From positions 5,990 through 69,989 of the forward strand of contig NW_025932549.1 of the NCBI RefSeq assembly GCF_000764305.2: a DNA stretch of 64,000 nt, in the 5' to 3' direction. The DNA is from Hyalella azteca (lineage: Eukaryota; Arthropoda; Malacostraca; Amphipoda; Hyalellidae). Position numbers and translations under genes: made by a program. Below, in pieces: positions 23,725 through 35,102 of this stretch. The first letter of the stretch is position 1. Every line of letters begins with the position of its first letter. Under the pieces are notes generated by a model that saw only the letters and a list, made by a program, of their open reading frames with translations, was not told the DNA's origin and searched no databases.

Positions 23725-25438
23725 TATATATGCAATGTGGCCTGCGAACTCAAGTGTTATCGCCAACACAACTGGCCTGCATCGGCAGCTGAATTTAATA
23801 AAAGATTACTGTTTCTGATAAATAAGTTCGTCATTTGGCTCCTTTGACGGCTTCAGGGAATTTCCTTACCAAGAGGGGATACTTTAATCCAGAGCAGGAA
23901 CCAAGCGCGCCATCTTGCTAGTTTTGACAACTCAATCAATCATGAGTTGAGCAGTTCGACTTTATCAAATCGCGGAAGATGAATATAATGATTCTTTGAG
24001 CTTAGTGAATAAGATTTATGTTGTACTTTGCGCCGCTTCTTCCCAACACAAAAATTATGTGATAGTCAACACACGATGCATTTTACTGTTAGGTTTGATT
24101 TTGCGAATTAATCAAGCTTAACTGTCTAGTGCTGCCATATCGGGCGACTTATTATTGAGTCGCATGTTTGTATGTATTGGTTATCATCTGCCGTCAAAAT
24201 TAATGTGCTTCTAAAGAATACCAAGAATGGCTTCTCACCTTCACAATTTCTATTTGCAATGTAACAACAATAATGTACATTTGTGGCCTTGGACGGTTGT
24301 GTGTGATTCGTGCATTCCAATTCTTTTTATGTACAGATTAAGAGTCATTTATTTTTTTAAGCATTGTAAATTAATATTTTTGATACTTCATTATTAAGAC
24401 TTGCCCAGAAATTTTCTGCTTATTTCCTGCACTTTTTGATGTCAGAATTCACTTGTTAAGCTTGCACGCGTAACGCAGTGCGGAGCTCATCTCTGCACTT
24501 AATCAGCAGGAGCAGAAAGCGAGAAAGAATTCACCTTTTTTTATTCGCTTTTGTTTGTGGCATAAAGAGATTGAACAATTTTTTGCAATTTTCTTCATAG
24601 GCGCTTTAATTATGTGCATGTATGTTTACCGAGCAATTTTAACTGATGTTTAAATCGAATGATAAGTCTTCTGAATGATATACAGCCGTTTCTTCCGGAA
24701 ATTGTTTCTAAGAATAAGACCTTTCTTTACAACGCCTACGACATCTAAGACTTATGTTTTCTACGTTGAATTTAGTCTGCATTGTAACTTATAACTCGTT
24801 CGGTTTCGAATAATCAGTGCAATTACTTTGTAGCTTTTGGATTCGCTATATTTTATTTTTGTACTGTATGTTTTTGAAATGGGGTTGCGGTGAATTATAA
24901 GAGATTTAATATAATATATTATAAGAGATTTAATGTAATATATGATTACAAAGCTTCACGTTGATTTAAATGTTCGCACATTTACCTATTTAAACAGAAT
25001 TTAGATCACTTCAGTTGACCATCCGTGAACCCGGTCAAACTCAAACCTGACCCTCAAATGAGATATCTTCTTCTTTATGGTGCAGTAAATACTCTATAGT
25101 TGAATAAAACTCCAGTTCTGAGGGTGTACATGCACACGGCAGCATTTGGTACAAGTTTTCTTTAGAAGCCCTTTAAAGGTGTCTGGCATGATGAAGTTTA
25201 TTGGGTCGTCCTCAAATTCCCAATTCTCATGTCACAAATATGAATTCAATGCTATTGGCCCTTCATACCAATACGAAATGCAGTGTCAAGCTAATCACTA
25301 TGAAATAGCTTCAAGAACCACATCGACAAAACAAAATTAATACCGTAGTGTGAAATGGTCCAATCGATGGTATATCTGTCTGTATTTATTAGGTCTGTAG
25401 CGATGTCTGTATTTATTAGGCCATTAAACATGTCGCCG
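23725..25438. other. Intergenic, nothing supported
   Basis: No exon, RNA gene or element recognised. A local duplication of ataagagatttaat(a/g)taata occurs at about 24897-24945. Confidence 0.4.
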
Positions 25439-25627
25439 ATTCTTAACATTGCAGAATACCCACAGGGTATTGCGGATACGAACACGAAACTCACTGCTTC
25501 AAATTTGCTGAGCCTCAACCACCTGGCCTCCTCGCCCATTTGACCAGAACAGACGGAGGTAGCTGGGATAGAGCCCGCACACCTCTACTCTATTACGGGT
25601 ACTCTGAACTATAACCACTGGGCCACC
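25439..25627 (-). mobile_element. tRNA-derived SINE, copy 2
   Basis: The minus strand begins GGTGGCCCAGTGGTTATAG, with an A box TGGCCCAGTGG (25615-25625) that matches the TRGCNNAGYGG consensus. Next comes a diverged B box GGCTCTATCCC (25565-25575, two mismatches) and a tail sharing aacattgcagaat and cacag...attgcgg with the copy at 6773-6997. The tRNA-like head on a longer shared body marks a SINE, not a working tRNA gene. Confidence 0.72.
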
Positions 25628-25724
25628 ATGCCCAGTGCTTGGTCGGGTCAGTCCCGGGGTCACATATATACGTCACATACGTCTCAAGCACCTGGTCGCT
25701 CTGAATCTCAACAAGTCATGAGGA

Positions 25725-26224
25725 CCAGATCGCTCCCACCCTAGATTGCTCAAAGAATTTGCAACCGTTCTGGCCTGCCCTTTCAAAAACCCTCGAACGA
25801 AGGAACTTTGCCGTCCGACTGGAAAGAAGCTCAAGTAATACCATTGTTCAAAAAAAGTGACAATAGTATCCCCGGTAACTATCGCCCTGTCAATCTGACA
25901 AGTGTTGTTTGTAAGGCAATGGAATCTTTTGCGAAGGACAGGATTATCGATCATTTGACTGTTAACCATCTCCTATCAGACTGTCAACATGGCTTTACTG
26001 CCGGTAGATCCTGCTCCACTAACCTCTTGTCTACGTTGAACGATTGGACTCGCCTGCTGGAGGGAAGGGAGCCAGTGGATGCAGTGTACTTCGGTTTTGC
26101 CAAAGCATTTGACAGTGTTCCGCATGAGCTGCTGTTGCGTAAAGTGGAATCTTTACGAATAGAAGGAAATGTCCTCCAGGCTCCAATGTTTCAGAGACTT
26201 ATTGCAAGGCTCGTAAGGCGCTAG
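25725..26224 (+). mobile_element. Non-LTR retrotransposon reverse transcriptase fragment (Jockey/CR1-like)
   Basis: Reading GPDRSHPRLLKEFATVLA and then, after a frameshift, EGTLPSDWKEAQVIPLFKKS, NYRPVNLTSVVCKAMES and QHGFTAGRSCSTNLL, this is the N-terminal half of a LINE reverse transcriptase. The block around the first catalytic Asp reads VYFGFAKAFDSVPH, where the usual Asp of (V/L)xxDFxKAFD is Gly. It ends before the second active-site block. Truncated, frameshifted and inactive. Confidence 0.88.
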
Positions 26225-26269
26225 ATATTTCAAGACTGAACATATGCTCCTGCATAGCTTCGTCTACAA

Positions 26270-26588
26270 CCCCTGGCAAAAATTATGGTATCACCGGCCT
26301 TGGGGGATGTTCATTCAGTTGTTTAACTTAGTAGAAAAAAAGCAGATCACAGACATGACACAAAACTAAAGTAATTTCAAATGGCAACTTTCTGGCTTTA
26401 AGAAACACTATAAGAAATCAAGAAAAAAATTGTGCATGCAGTCAGTAACGTTTATTTTATTCATTTTTTTTTTGGACCAAGCAGAGGGAAAAAAATATGA
26501 AATCACTCAATTCTGAGGAAAAAATTATGGAATAACCCTGTAAATTTCCATCCCCAAAACTAACACCTGCATCAAATTAGATCTGGAG
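26270..26588. mobile_element. Tc1-like terminal region remnant
   Basis: It starts cccctggcaaaaattatgg and repeats the core of that motif further in (near 26488 as aaaatatgaaatcactca and near 26518 as aaaaattatggaataacc), the arrangement of IR/DR-type Tc1 ends with internal transposase-binding repeats. From memory it closely resembles a Tc1 family common in fish and lamprey genomes. No transposase coding sequence remains. Confidence 0.5.
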
Positions 26589-26780
26589 TTCTGTTCTAAC
26601 CGTTGAGGCAAGAGGTTCTTTGTGCTGAGCTCCCGTGACAGTAGCTGGCTTCGGCCGGCTGCTACGTCATCTTTCTGGAACTATCTCTCTCGAACTTTGA
26701 AAATGCCGTGCTGTCCCGCTCCGAGGCGTTGAGCCGGTGAATGGTACGACCAGCTAAAGTGAAGTTTAACTCCTGAACAC

Positions 26781-27513
26781 CTATAAATGCTCCCGGCATC
26801 TAACTGCAAAATTCGTTACAAAGATTTTATGATCCCTCCAAGTGTGGTTAGTGCCCACGATGGGAAGGGATAGCTCGCTGGATGAGACAGCGAGGGCAGG
26901 GGTCAGCAGCGCCTTGTTGGGAGCTCCTGAGGCCAGGTAGGCGGAGACAGCGGTGCTGTGCAGGGTGCTGAGGGCAGTGAAGTAGGGGTCGGGGGGGGAT
27001 CCCTCCTCCAGCAGATGAGAGACCGAAGGGAGGAAGCGGGACTGAAGCATGTGCTTCATGGGACAGGGCCCTGATGTCTGGGTGACGATAGGGTAGCTGG
27101 GATGGTGTGGTCGAAGGGCACTGGCAATGAACTGTGAGCAGAGTAGAGAGAGGTGTTCGGTCACGGGTAAGACCTCACCTTCGCTGTGCAAGTGGGAAGC
27201 GGAGGCCATTTGAAGAGTTTTGAATGGTTTGCAGCTTGGAGATTGCCGAGGGAGAGGCGTTAGGGAACCACACTGGGGCAGCGTAGGTGATGAGAGACTT
27301 TATAAGAGCCTTAAAAGTCACCAAGAGGGTTTTCTTCTGCTGTCCCCAGCTGGTTCCGGCAAGGGATTTGAGGATGTTGAGGCGCGGTTGAGGCGCGGGC
27401 GGGCTGGATGCCTCTGGGACCCAGGTGACGGAGGTGGAGGATAGTGAGGGAGTTCGGGCCAGTGGCGGTGGAGGTAGCCGAGCTCCATACCGCCTGTCTG
27501 GTCTGATCCGCAA
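26781..27513 (-). mobile_element. LINE ORF2 C-terminal fragment (Jockey-like)
   Basis: On the minus strand 27513-27175 reads LNILKSLAGTSWGQQKKTLL, ALIKSLITYAAPVWFPNASP and KLQTIQNSSNGLR, the typical region after the reverse transcriptase. In a second frame 27209-26781 continues with LPVTEHLSLLCSQFIASALR and a diverged tail. The frame change near 27190 breaks the ORF. It ends next to the N at 27524. It is opposite in strand to the fragment at 25725-26224, so it is a separate insertion. Confidence 0.85.
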
Positions 27514-27523
27514 TGAACAGGGG

Positions 27524-27524
27524 N
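27524..27524. other. Assembly gap (single N)
   Basis: A lone N directly upstream of the LINE fragment, so that element's true 5' extent is unknown. Confidence 0.9.
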
Positions 27525-29794
27525 ATCATTTTTTCGGTTTATTCTAATGCAAAATGTTGCTCTGAACGAGTTGAGAGGAATGTTTGGAGTCAAAGAGCAT
27601 TTAATGTGTGTCCCGCATGGGACAGGTGCTCCTTATACGCTGTTGACGGTGGCGTTCATAACATAACATAGTGATGTCGGCGCTGAAGTGTAGGCCTGAT
27701 GTGGCCTGTCGCCGATTCTTTTCCTTTTCGTGCCTTGTTCATAGATCTAAAATCGTGTCATTTGACCGGATCTTTTCATGACTGACGATAGTTTGAAGTA
27801 GCTACTAGATTCAAGTAAATTACCATCACCTCTGATAACGCTCATATCTCTCTCGATATTTTGCCATTTGTTCCAGTCTTTTCCAAAACTACTTTTTTAG
27901 TTATGGCTTACTATGAACAAAAATGTAGAGGCGTGAAAATTAAATGTCTCCTGCCCCTATTTATTAACTTGCTCTTCGTGTCGTCGTGACAACGTGTTAT
28001 TTTGTCTGAACAGTGTGATCACTATATTTGGGTTTGGCTATAAAACTTTGACTTCAAGTTATTCAAGTATATATCCTTCGAAATTGCGTAATTGTTATCC
28101 TTATTGTTCATATCACTCAAAATGGTTTTTCAAGGCCGTGCCTCTGCTCGCCAGATGGCCTAACAGAGTCATGTATCTGTCATTTCACCTTAGTGACCCA
28201 AATTAATGTTATTTAAAACCAATGCAATAGAAAGAATGCACTTGGAAATAAGCTCATCAAGCTATATGTTACTCATTTGATTTTCCTTGATTGGCCTTTA
28301 ACTGTTTTGCCATTATTTTGGAGAAAGATCAGCGTCAATACGGTTCTATTATAACTGTCCTACACGGTTCTATTATAAGGTGGCGATCTGCTGTTCTTCA
28401 ATGCAGTCTGCCATGATCTTTACCTCTCTCGTTTTCTGATTCCATGACGTAGTATTTTGAATTTATTAAAGTAATTTCTGTTCGTTGACATTGTGAGACG
28501 TGGGAATGCTAGCAGCGCGGTAGGAGTTCCTTTAGATCTGACTCGAGCCATCCGTTTGCTTCTGCCCAATTAACGCCCAGTCAGAGAGAACGGAGGAAGA
28601 GACCAGACTGCCCTAGCGTCTTTCAATTTCTGCTATTTTTCGACTGAAAAACGGTATGAGTTTTCCTAACTGACCATAATTAGGTCTGGAGACCAGGTTA
28701 GGCACTGTATTATAGATGTGTAAATGATTATCACTACTGAAGTTACTTAATGCTGCAATGACTTAGGTCGGTGCTAATGTTATAAATATATAGCTAATTT
28801 ATATTTAACAGTATTCCAAATACGGTTAATAACTAATTGTGATGCATAAGGCAGTAACATGAATAATATTATTGAGTTAGAGTTGATGGGTAACTTTGCT
28901 AAATTATAATGGGCTAGCAACAATTTTAGAAAATGAGTTGCGGGAGTAACTCGAGGCAACGTATACGGCATATACATGGTCGCTACAACATTATTGTCAC
29001 AATTACCTACAGAAAAAACATTAGGCTGGCGAAATTTCTGGTTTCGGGTCTCTGCCTTAAGAAACGGACTTCCCTCTGGCGTCCTAGACGCCTTGAGTAC
29101 GTATGTAAGCGTTGAAAATTGAATATCAGAAACGGTAGATATAGCCATGCCGTGGAAAATCTTTGAATTGGATGTGCCACCACCCTCTTTGGAGGGAGAG
29201 TAAGAAACAAGTGTTAGCAGAAAACCATGTTTCAGATACTTTGTATGTTAATATACTTGGCCAACGATATGGTGGCAGCGTCGCTAAAAGTTAGGAGCGC
29301 CAAGATTGGATCATCGACTTAGTTTAAGAGCCACGACATGAACTGCAAACAATGTGAAATATCTAGAATCGGCAACAGGTCACAATTGCCTAATAGACGT
29401 TGACACCCCAATTATTATGGCAAGATGCGAGTGTAAGATATTGTCAAAAGACTTGATTTTCAACCGCCGGGGAAGAAGTCATGAACATTACAGAAAATGA
29501 CAGTCGGTCATAATTGGCCTTATCTTTAACAGGGACGCCTTTACGTGGGGGGGGAGGGAGTTATAGAAACAACACACTATTGAGCTGCAAATACGATGCA
29601 GAGCCTAGTTAAGTCGAAATTTGACCATTCCATCACATGTGCATGTAGGTTAACGAGCGCGTATTCAAAACAAGAAAAGTTTGGTATACGTTACACGTGA
29701 TTGCAAGGAATGTTGTTGAACTGCACATATTTAACGTGAATCATGTGATACAGAAAAAAATATAACTCTGTACTCACTGCAGTGAGTGACAGAG
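27525..29794. other. Intergenic, nothing supported
   Basis: No convincing exon or element. Minus-strand ORFs near 28780-29210 have no family features and no consistent splice context. Confidence 0.35.
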
Positions 29795-29888
29795 AGCGCA
29801 TTTTCTCGTCGACGAAAACTTGAGGTCACGGACGGACGGACATGGCGAGCACAATAGTGCATTTTTTCCATAAATGAGAAAATGCGCT
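29795..29888. mobile_element. MITE-like element with 13-bp TIRs, copy 1
   Basis: The ends agcgcattttctc and gagaaaatgcgct are exact inverted repeats enclosing 68 bp. The same element, with a 20-bp longer interior, is at 53638-53751. Both copies also share about 40 bp of left flank containing the palindrome ctcactgcagtgag, so the mobile unit may be larger than the TIR-bounded part. Confidence 0.7.
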
Positions 29889-30232
29889 GAAAAGCAGCTT
29901 TGCAATATATGCATATACTGCTAAATTAAGTCTTAATTACGAGTTCTTAATAATTGAGCTCGTCGTGGTCTTACAATGAGTCAGATGGTATCAAATAATA
30001 ACGAAGAAATAGAGCTTAGGAAAATTCTGAGAGGACGAAAAAAGAGGAAACGCCAAATAAGTGAAGGCGGGAAACTGCATGATAGAATAGCTAACAATTT
30101 TATAAATAGGAATATTTTCTAATGAACGTATGTATAAATATATATATAATGGACTAATGACAGTTGGGGTTATGACCTAATCTGCGGAAGAGCCAGGGAG
30201 TTGTCATGAATGAACTATATGCATCTGTATGA

Positions 30233-30293
30233 TAGTATTAATGTCACTTATTTGCTTAAATCGCAAGTTGACTAAAAATTTAAAAACAAAGAG
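30233..30293. repeat. Dispersed 58-bp repeat
   Basis: Nearly identical to about 7671-7730 (core ttatttgcttaaatcgcaag). It is followed by agcatctgtatgatgctctg, which recurs at about 32835-32854. Confidence 0.75.
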
Positions 30294-30299
30294 CATCTG

Positions 30300-31285
30300 T
30301 ATGATGCTCTGTGCACGAGGAATATAGCGAGACTGGAGGTTCGCTACACGACGATAAGGCACAGGCATGGTCGTCATTTGTAAGCGATAATTAAGTTAAG
30401 CCTCTACGTTTCAGAGCCAGTTTATTAAAGCTAAAAGTAAAGTGGCTAATTGCCACTCTGCTTCCCCCAAAAAATGTATAAAAAGAACTTCGAGTTTGCG
30501 AATTTTTTCCCGCATTACTGCCACTCCATCGACAGGAATCGCGTGAGAGTATGGCGTTCACTACTAATAGTCTAGTTACGGCTCGAAAATTTTTGTGTAT
30601 TCAGTGCTTGCGACATGGTGGCGCGCACAATCGTTGGAAGTAAGGATAGTGTGGGTCTTTCCTGACTCTATTTTTGAATGTCGTCCATGCGGCGACGCAA
30701 TTAGTCAAGGATAATATAGAACCTACCGATTAGCCGATGATAGCAAGAAGTACCGCTGTAAAATAATTACTGCTGATGATACAGAATGGCAGTAGAATCA
30801 TTGGAGGATATAAGGTATGAATGATACACGTTTAGATAAGGAAAAATTAAAGAGGATTTGAGAATTGAAACATGCCTAAAAACAAAATATTATAACACGA
30901 CAATATGCTTCAGGTTATGGAAACACAAGCATAATGTAAATATTGAAAAACGAAATTCTGAAATATACTGAACTTACACACTTGACGCACGCTGCACTAT
31001 CTTCACTTTAATTAGGACTTGCATTGCTTGTCTTCTTTTCAGCACGACACAATGGAATAAAGCTATGTATCAGGTTTGCGAAGCCCTTTCACCACTTAGC
31101 CCCTCGTTCGATAAGAAACACCAGTCACTACCTCATCTCCAGCACAATGTATGATGGAGCTTGAACTCTGTCGTGCCAACTTCCCCTCTTCCGCAGAGCT
31201 CCGAAGAATAAATTTAAGCACGTTGTATAATTAATTTCAGTTTCTACTAGTTAATTGAACTATCAAAACAACATCTCAGACTTAC
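30300..31285. other. Intergenic, nothing firmly supported
   Basis: A TATA-like TATAAAAAG occurs at 30477-30485, but no coding exon follows that can be tied to it. Confidence 0.3.
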
Positions 31286-31493
31286 GATTTTACCAAGGCC
31301 TTTGCCCTCAGGTTTGTCCTGCTCAACCTCTGCAGGCTCTGCTGCCCGTCCGGACGTGAGGCGAGTGTTGAGAAGTCCTTGGTAAGTGGACAGAAGAAGA
31401 ATTCAACAACATGCAAGCTTGCAAGCAGAAACAGCAATGCAAATCGAATTGTCAAACTATGGTATGGTTTACGGCCTGATACTAGATAGGCGA
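31286..31493 (-). CDS. Possible orphan exon of an unidentified membrane protein
   Basis: On the minus strand a 208-bp open segment lies between a good acceptor (AACACAATTTCAG) and a strong donor (GTAAGT at 31285-31280). It encodes SGRKPYHSLTIRFALLFLLA, continuing SLHVVEFFFCPLTKDF, a hydrophobic helix flanked by basic residues, then a polar stretch to ALVKS. Exon phases are 1 at entry and 2 at exit. No partner exons were recognised nearby, and the + strand is also open here. The gene family is unknown and the call is tentative. Confidence 0.3.
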
Positions 31494-31689
31494 CTGAAAT
31501 TGTGTTACTATTAATATGAATAATTAAAAAATTGGAATTTATGAAACTAGGATTCATTTCACATGTTAGAAATTTCCTAAAAAGATTGAAGATTCCCTCT
31601 TTGTCCCAAAAAGATTTCCTCTAAGGACTTTGCATATTTCACTGCACAGTTCTGTAGCTCTGTTGATACTGGAACTGGAGGTTGTAATT

Positions 31690-32570
31690 TTAGCATTTCT
31701 GCATCATCACTGTTGTTGAATGAATTCTAATCAGTATCTGTTGTGTTGTTGAGGTTTTGTGAAGTTCTTCTATGAGCAATTGAGCATCGACAAAATGTTG
31801 TGCCTGTTCACTCTAGTTCCAAGTACAGTGGTACTTGATTAGTATAAACAATAATGGCATTAAGGTATTACAGCAAAGTCCAGGACATTACAAAACACTT
31901 GCATGAGCGATGAGCCACAGTCTTGATGGGACTTTGCATGAATACCTATAATCACATCACACATGCCGGGGTCCCTTATGCCTTCTGCTTCTGGTCTACC
32001 ATCTACACCATAACACCAGGTCTATGACATCAACACCAATCTTCGTATGATTGTAGAAGTAAACAGTTTCAGGAATGTTCTTATAGTTGTCAGAGAAATA
32101 TACTGAGTTGAAGATTGCTGAGCAAAAGAACATTCATTGAAGTTTTTGCCTGAAATATCATTAGTCATATTTCTGGTTTGTAATCTCATTGTCAAATGGA
32201 GTGGAGGTTTCATCATCTTTGAAGCTGGTGTAATTTTTCTCCTATTTTTGTTCATTGTTCCTATTATGCTAGTTTTCTTAGTTTCTAATTTCTCCGCTAG
32301 TTTGAGTAATGTGATGAAGATGTCAGTGATTACATTTTGTCCTTTCAATATGTAAGGATCCATGTGTTTCAAAAACAACATGCTCAGAGAGGGAGATACC
32401 TTCAGCCTCAGGTCGATGAACACCCTTCCCTAAGTAGGGAAATCCATTCAATAAATACTTAGGCTTGCTGAGTTGCTGTCAGCTGCTAATGCAAATTTGT
32501 CAGGTAATCGGGTTTACTAGCACTAGCAGTGTATTGTGTGAATGGATATCTGGCCTTTGTAGGAAAGAGT
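31690..32570 (-). mobile_element. piggyBac-like transposase remnant
   Basis: The minus strand carries, in order but in several frames with stops: DDELFPTKARYPFTQY, MDPYILKGQNVITDIFITLL, KLAEKLETKKTSIIGTMNKN and SSLMQVFCNVLDFAVI. These match the order of conserved blocks in piggyBac (DDE_Tnp_1_7) transposases: GKGRNVTTDNFFT-like, VGTMRKN-like, and the VFYNILD-like block near the C-terminus. The longest open piece is 32423-32022. It is clearly inactive. TTAA target sites were not located. Confidence 0.82.
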
Positions 32571-32663
32571 TCATCATCTATTGTGATATTTTCATTTGAA
32601 TGTAGCAAAACTTGCAGTTTTTTATAAATTGTTTCCAAATAGGGTATGCAATAAAAAATTTAT

Positions 32664-32870
32664 TTGTTTGAAGTCTCTGTTTGTGTGGTGCAAGGCGAAG
32701 AGGAGTACTATTTTTTCAATCCTGCAGCCTGCTGTCCATATGAAACACTCTCCAGAGTCCAAACTTGTTCTGACAAGTGTGAACACAATGCTACTAATGA
32801 GTATGGTCTTGTAACACGCAACTTCAATAGTCTTTGCATCTGTATGATGCTCTGTGAAAATGAAATCTAA
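32664..32870 (+). other. Short Cys-rich open frame, unassigned
   Basis: A 68-codon frame with eight Cys residues (NPAACCPYETLSRVQTCSDK and so on) follows a CAAG that could be an acceptor. No signal peptide or known Cys framework is recognisable, and it lies between a transposon remnant and an assembly gap. It may be an exon or chance. Confidence 0.2.
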
Positions 32871-32878
32871 TTAAATCT

Positions 32879-32912
32879 ACCATGAGGTCAAAATAACCAG
32901 TGACCTCATGGT
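32879..32912. repeat. 12-bp inverted repeat, 10-nt loop
   Basis: accatgaggtca, then 10 nt, then tgacctcatggt. It could form a hairpin. No link to a gene is visible. Confidence 0.8.
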
Positions 32913-32946
32913 GAATGGAGGTATAGCACATTATTAGCACTCAATT

Positions 32947-32996
32947 NTGTAGTAGAACTTGTCTCTTATACACATCTAGATGTGTATAAGAGACAG
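32947..32996. other. Assembly gap and second Nextera mate-pair junction adapter
   Basis: An N at 32947 is followed, 12 bp later, by 37 of the 38 bp of the same mosaic-end inverted pair seen at 18667-18704. This is library artefact, so continuity between the piggyBac remnant and TANGO6 exon 1 is not secure. Confidence 0.97.
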
Positions 32997-33220
32997 CCAT
33001 ATATGGTAACTTACCTGCAAAATGATTAATTATGCCAGTAAATTGTGCCATGAACTTTCAATCAACAAAACTGCTAAATGTATCCTCTTTTATATAGTAC
33101 CTATATGTACTGTCTAGTTGAATACATTTTTACAAGCTGTTTATTTGCAGTTTAGAAATAATTTTGGACTTGTGCATATTACTAATACATCTTAGGAATT
33201 AATAAATAAAACCAGCAGAG

Positions 33221-35102
33221 ATGTGCTCTGTCAAATCCATCATCTTGGAGAGTCTTGGCATCATCAGTAAGCTGGGTGAGTCATCAGGATTCAGAAACTA
33301 GGTTTTAAGTGTTACTTGACATAGTGTTCTCAAGTTGCAGCCTTTTATATATCATGGTCATCAAGAGTACATGATGCAAGAGTTAAGCCCATATTTTTGT
33401 AGTATCAGTCTAATCTTAATAAACATTAGAGTTATTAAAATAGAATTAAATGTTGAATTGTAAAATAAACATAATCTCATTCCAAGTGATGAGTAACTAA
33501 ACCTTGCACTAGAGAAGTTTGTCATTTTTCAATTTCACAACTTTCATGGGCTTGCTGTACCTTATGAAGCTGCAGTTGCACACTGTGTTATATTTATCCC
33601 ACCACACTGATACTGACTACTATGAAACTTTTCTACATGAAATTCTAGCTTATGGAATCTACAATGGCAGATATAGGGAACTATGTAATTGAAAACCAGC
33701 TGTGAAATTTGTGTATGATTTTATGTTGATATTCATTTAGTGCCAGTCTGTCATAATATTGATCCTGCTTTTTACTGTTGTACCTTACTAAACAAATGAC
33801 AGATCAAATAAAATTATTTAGCACTTACAATTTTTTTCCAAAATATATCTACTTTTGTTTTATTTAAATGCATTCATAGGAATGTGCAATCAAGTACAGA
33901 AATTAAAGAAATTTTTAAATACTTTTTCTCACACTACTGTGCAAATGCTGCTGCTGCTAAGTGGGCAATTGCTTTAAATACTTTATATATTTGTTAGTGC
34001 CATAAATTGCAGTATACCGTATGTATTGTTATTTGATTAATTTTGCACTCATAAGAAGAATAAATTGTTCAAAATTTTGGGAAAGGCAACTTTAGGTGAA
34101 ACTAGTTAACATAGGAAGTAAAAGATTACCTATGTCTAAATTGGGAATGAAGTTAAGAGATGATCCAGTAATGAATTGTTTAGAGTTCATTTGTGTTAAG
34201 TAGCACATAAATGACATGCAGTGGCAATAACATACCTATGATCATCTATGCAGGGGAGGCCAATACAAGCACAAAAAAAGAGCATGTTGAGTCTACAACA
34301 AGGAAGGCTCTTTCAGTGCTCAGTGCTGGACATGCATCCAAAAAGCCTCCCTCTGGCATATCTTGTGGCTGTTCAAGAGCAACAGTTGAGACACGAGTGT
34401 TGCAACAAGTGAAAGAAATGATTGAACTTATTGAAGATTACGAGGAAAAATCCATGTAAGTCTAGATTTATATACTTTTTAAATTTCTTTTTAGTTAGCT
34501 TACTGTAAGGGTAGAAAATAATTCACAAAGAAATGCCTGTTTGTTTATCAAACTCAGTTAGATTGATCCTGTTGATAGTTGCATTTCTCAAGCTTGAAAG
34601 GTAAAATTGCACATTAGAATCCATTTCCTTACAATTTAAATGCAATTCAGTGCTTGGGTTTGAAGAGGCTTTTTGGTTTCTTAGAATTATAAACAAAAAT
34701 TTTTTTGAAACTAATGCAAAACTTATGGTAGTAATTGAAAATTACCTGACATTACTGTTCTATGTTTGTCTGTTGAGAAATGAATTAGATGCTTATGACT
34801 GTCAATTGATGCATATTTGCTGCTTGAGTGTGCATTGTGCATTTTATGGGACCTTGCAAATATAGCAATAAAATTTGCAATGATACCAAAAGCTAATGAA
34901 CATACTTCAGCAAGCACCAAATGACTTTAACACAATTTTGTGCTGATAAATTTATTTTGACAGCATTGAGAGTGGATGTGTAGCAGCAGCACTGCTACAA
35001 CAGCTCCTGTACCATACTGACCAATGTCCTGGATGCCTCAATGCCACTGAAATGGAGAACAGTCACAAGGGTTCTATTCTCATCAATGTCAAGCACCGCA
35101 AA
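33221..35102 (+). CDS. Tango6: TANGO6 exons 1-3: N-terminal region
   Basis: Exon 1 (33221-33275) starts MCSVKSIILESLGIISKLG with a purine at -3 and ends at GTGAGT in phase 1. Exon 2 (34254-34455) continues in phase with a polar, Lys/Ser-rich segment and the helix RVLQQVKEMIELIEDYEE. Exon 3 (34964-35102) contains CVAAALLQQLLYHTDQCPGC. The N-terminus is weakly conserved in this family, so exon 1 rests mainly on phase, splice sites and the ATG. Confidence 0.7.

Noticed and set aside
25439..25627. tRNA gene on the minus strand
   Set aside because: The A and B box regions are present, but the body cannot be folded into a full cloverleaf and continues as a repeat shared with 6773-6997, so a SINE fits better.
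29976..30122. Short basic ORF (MSQMVSNNNEEIELRKILRG...)
   Set aside because: Composition is suggestive (KKRKR), but it is under 50 codons, lacks splice or promoter support and matches no family I recognise.
30477..30485. TATA-box-like TATAAAAAG
   Set aside because: In AT-rich DNA this is expected by chance, and no downstream coding exon supports it.
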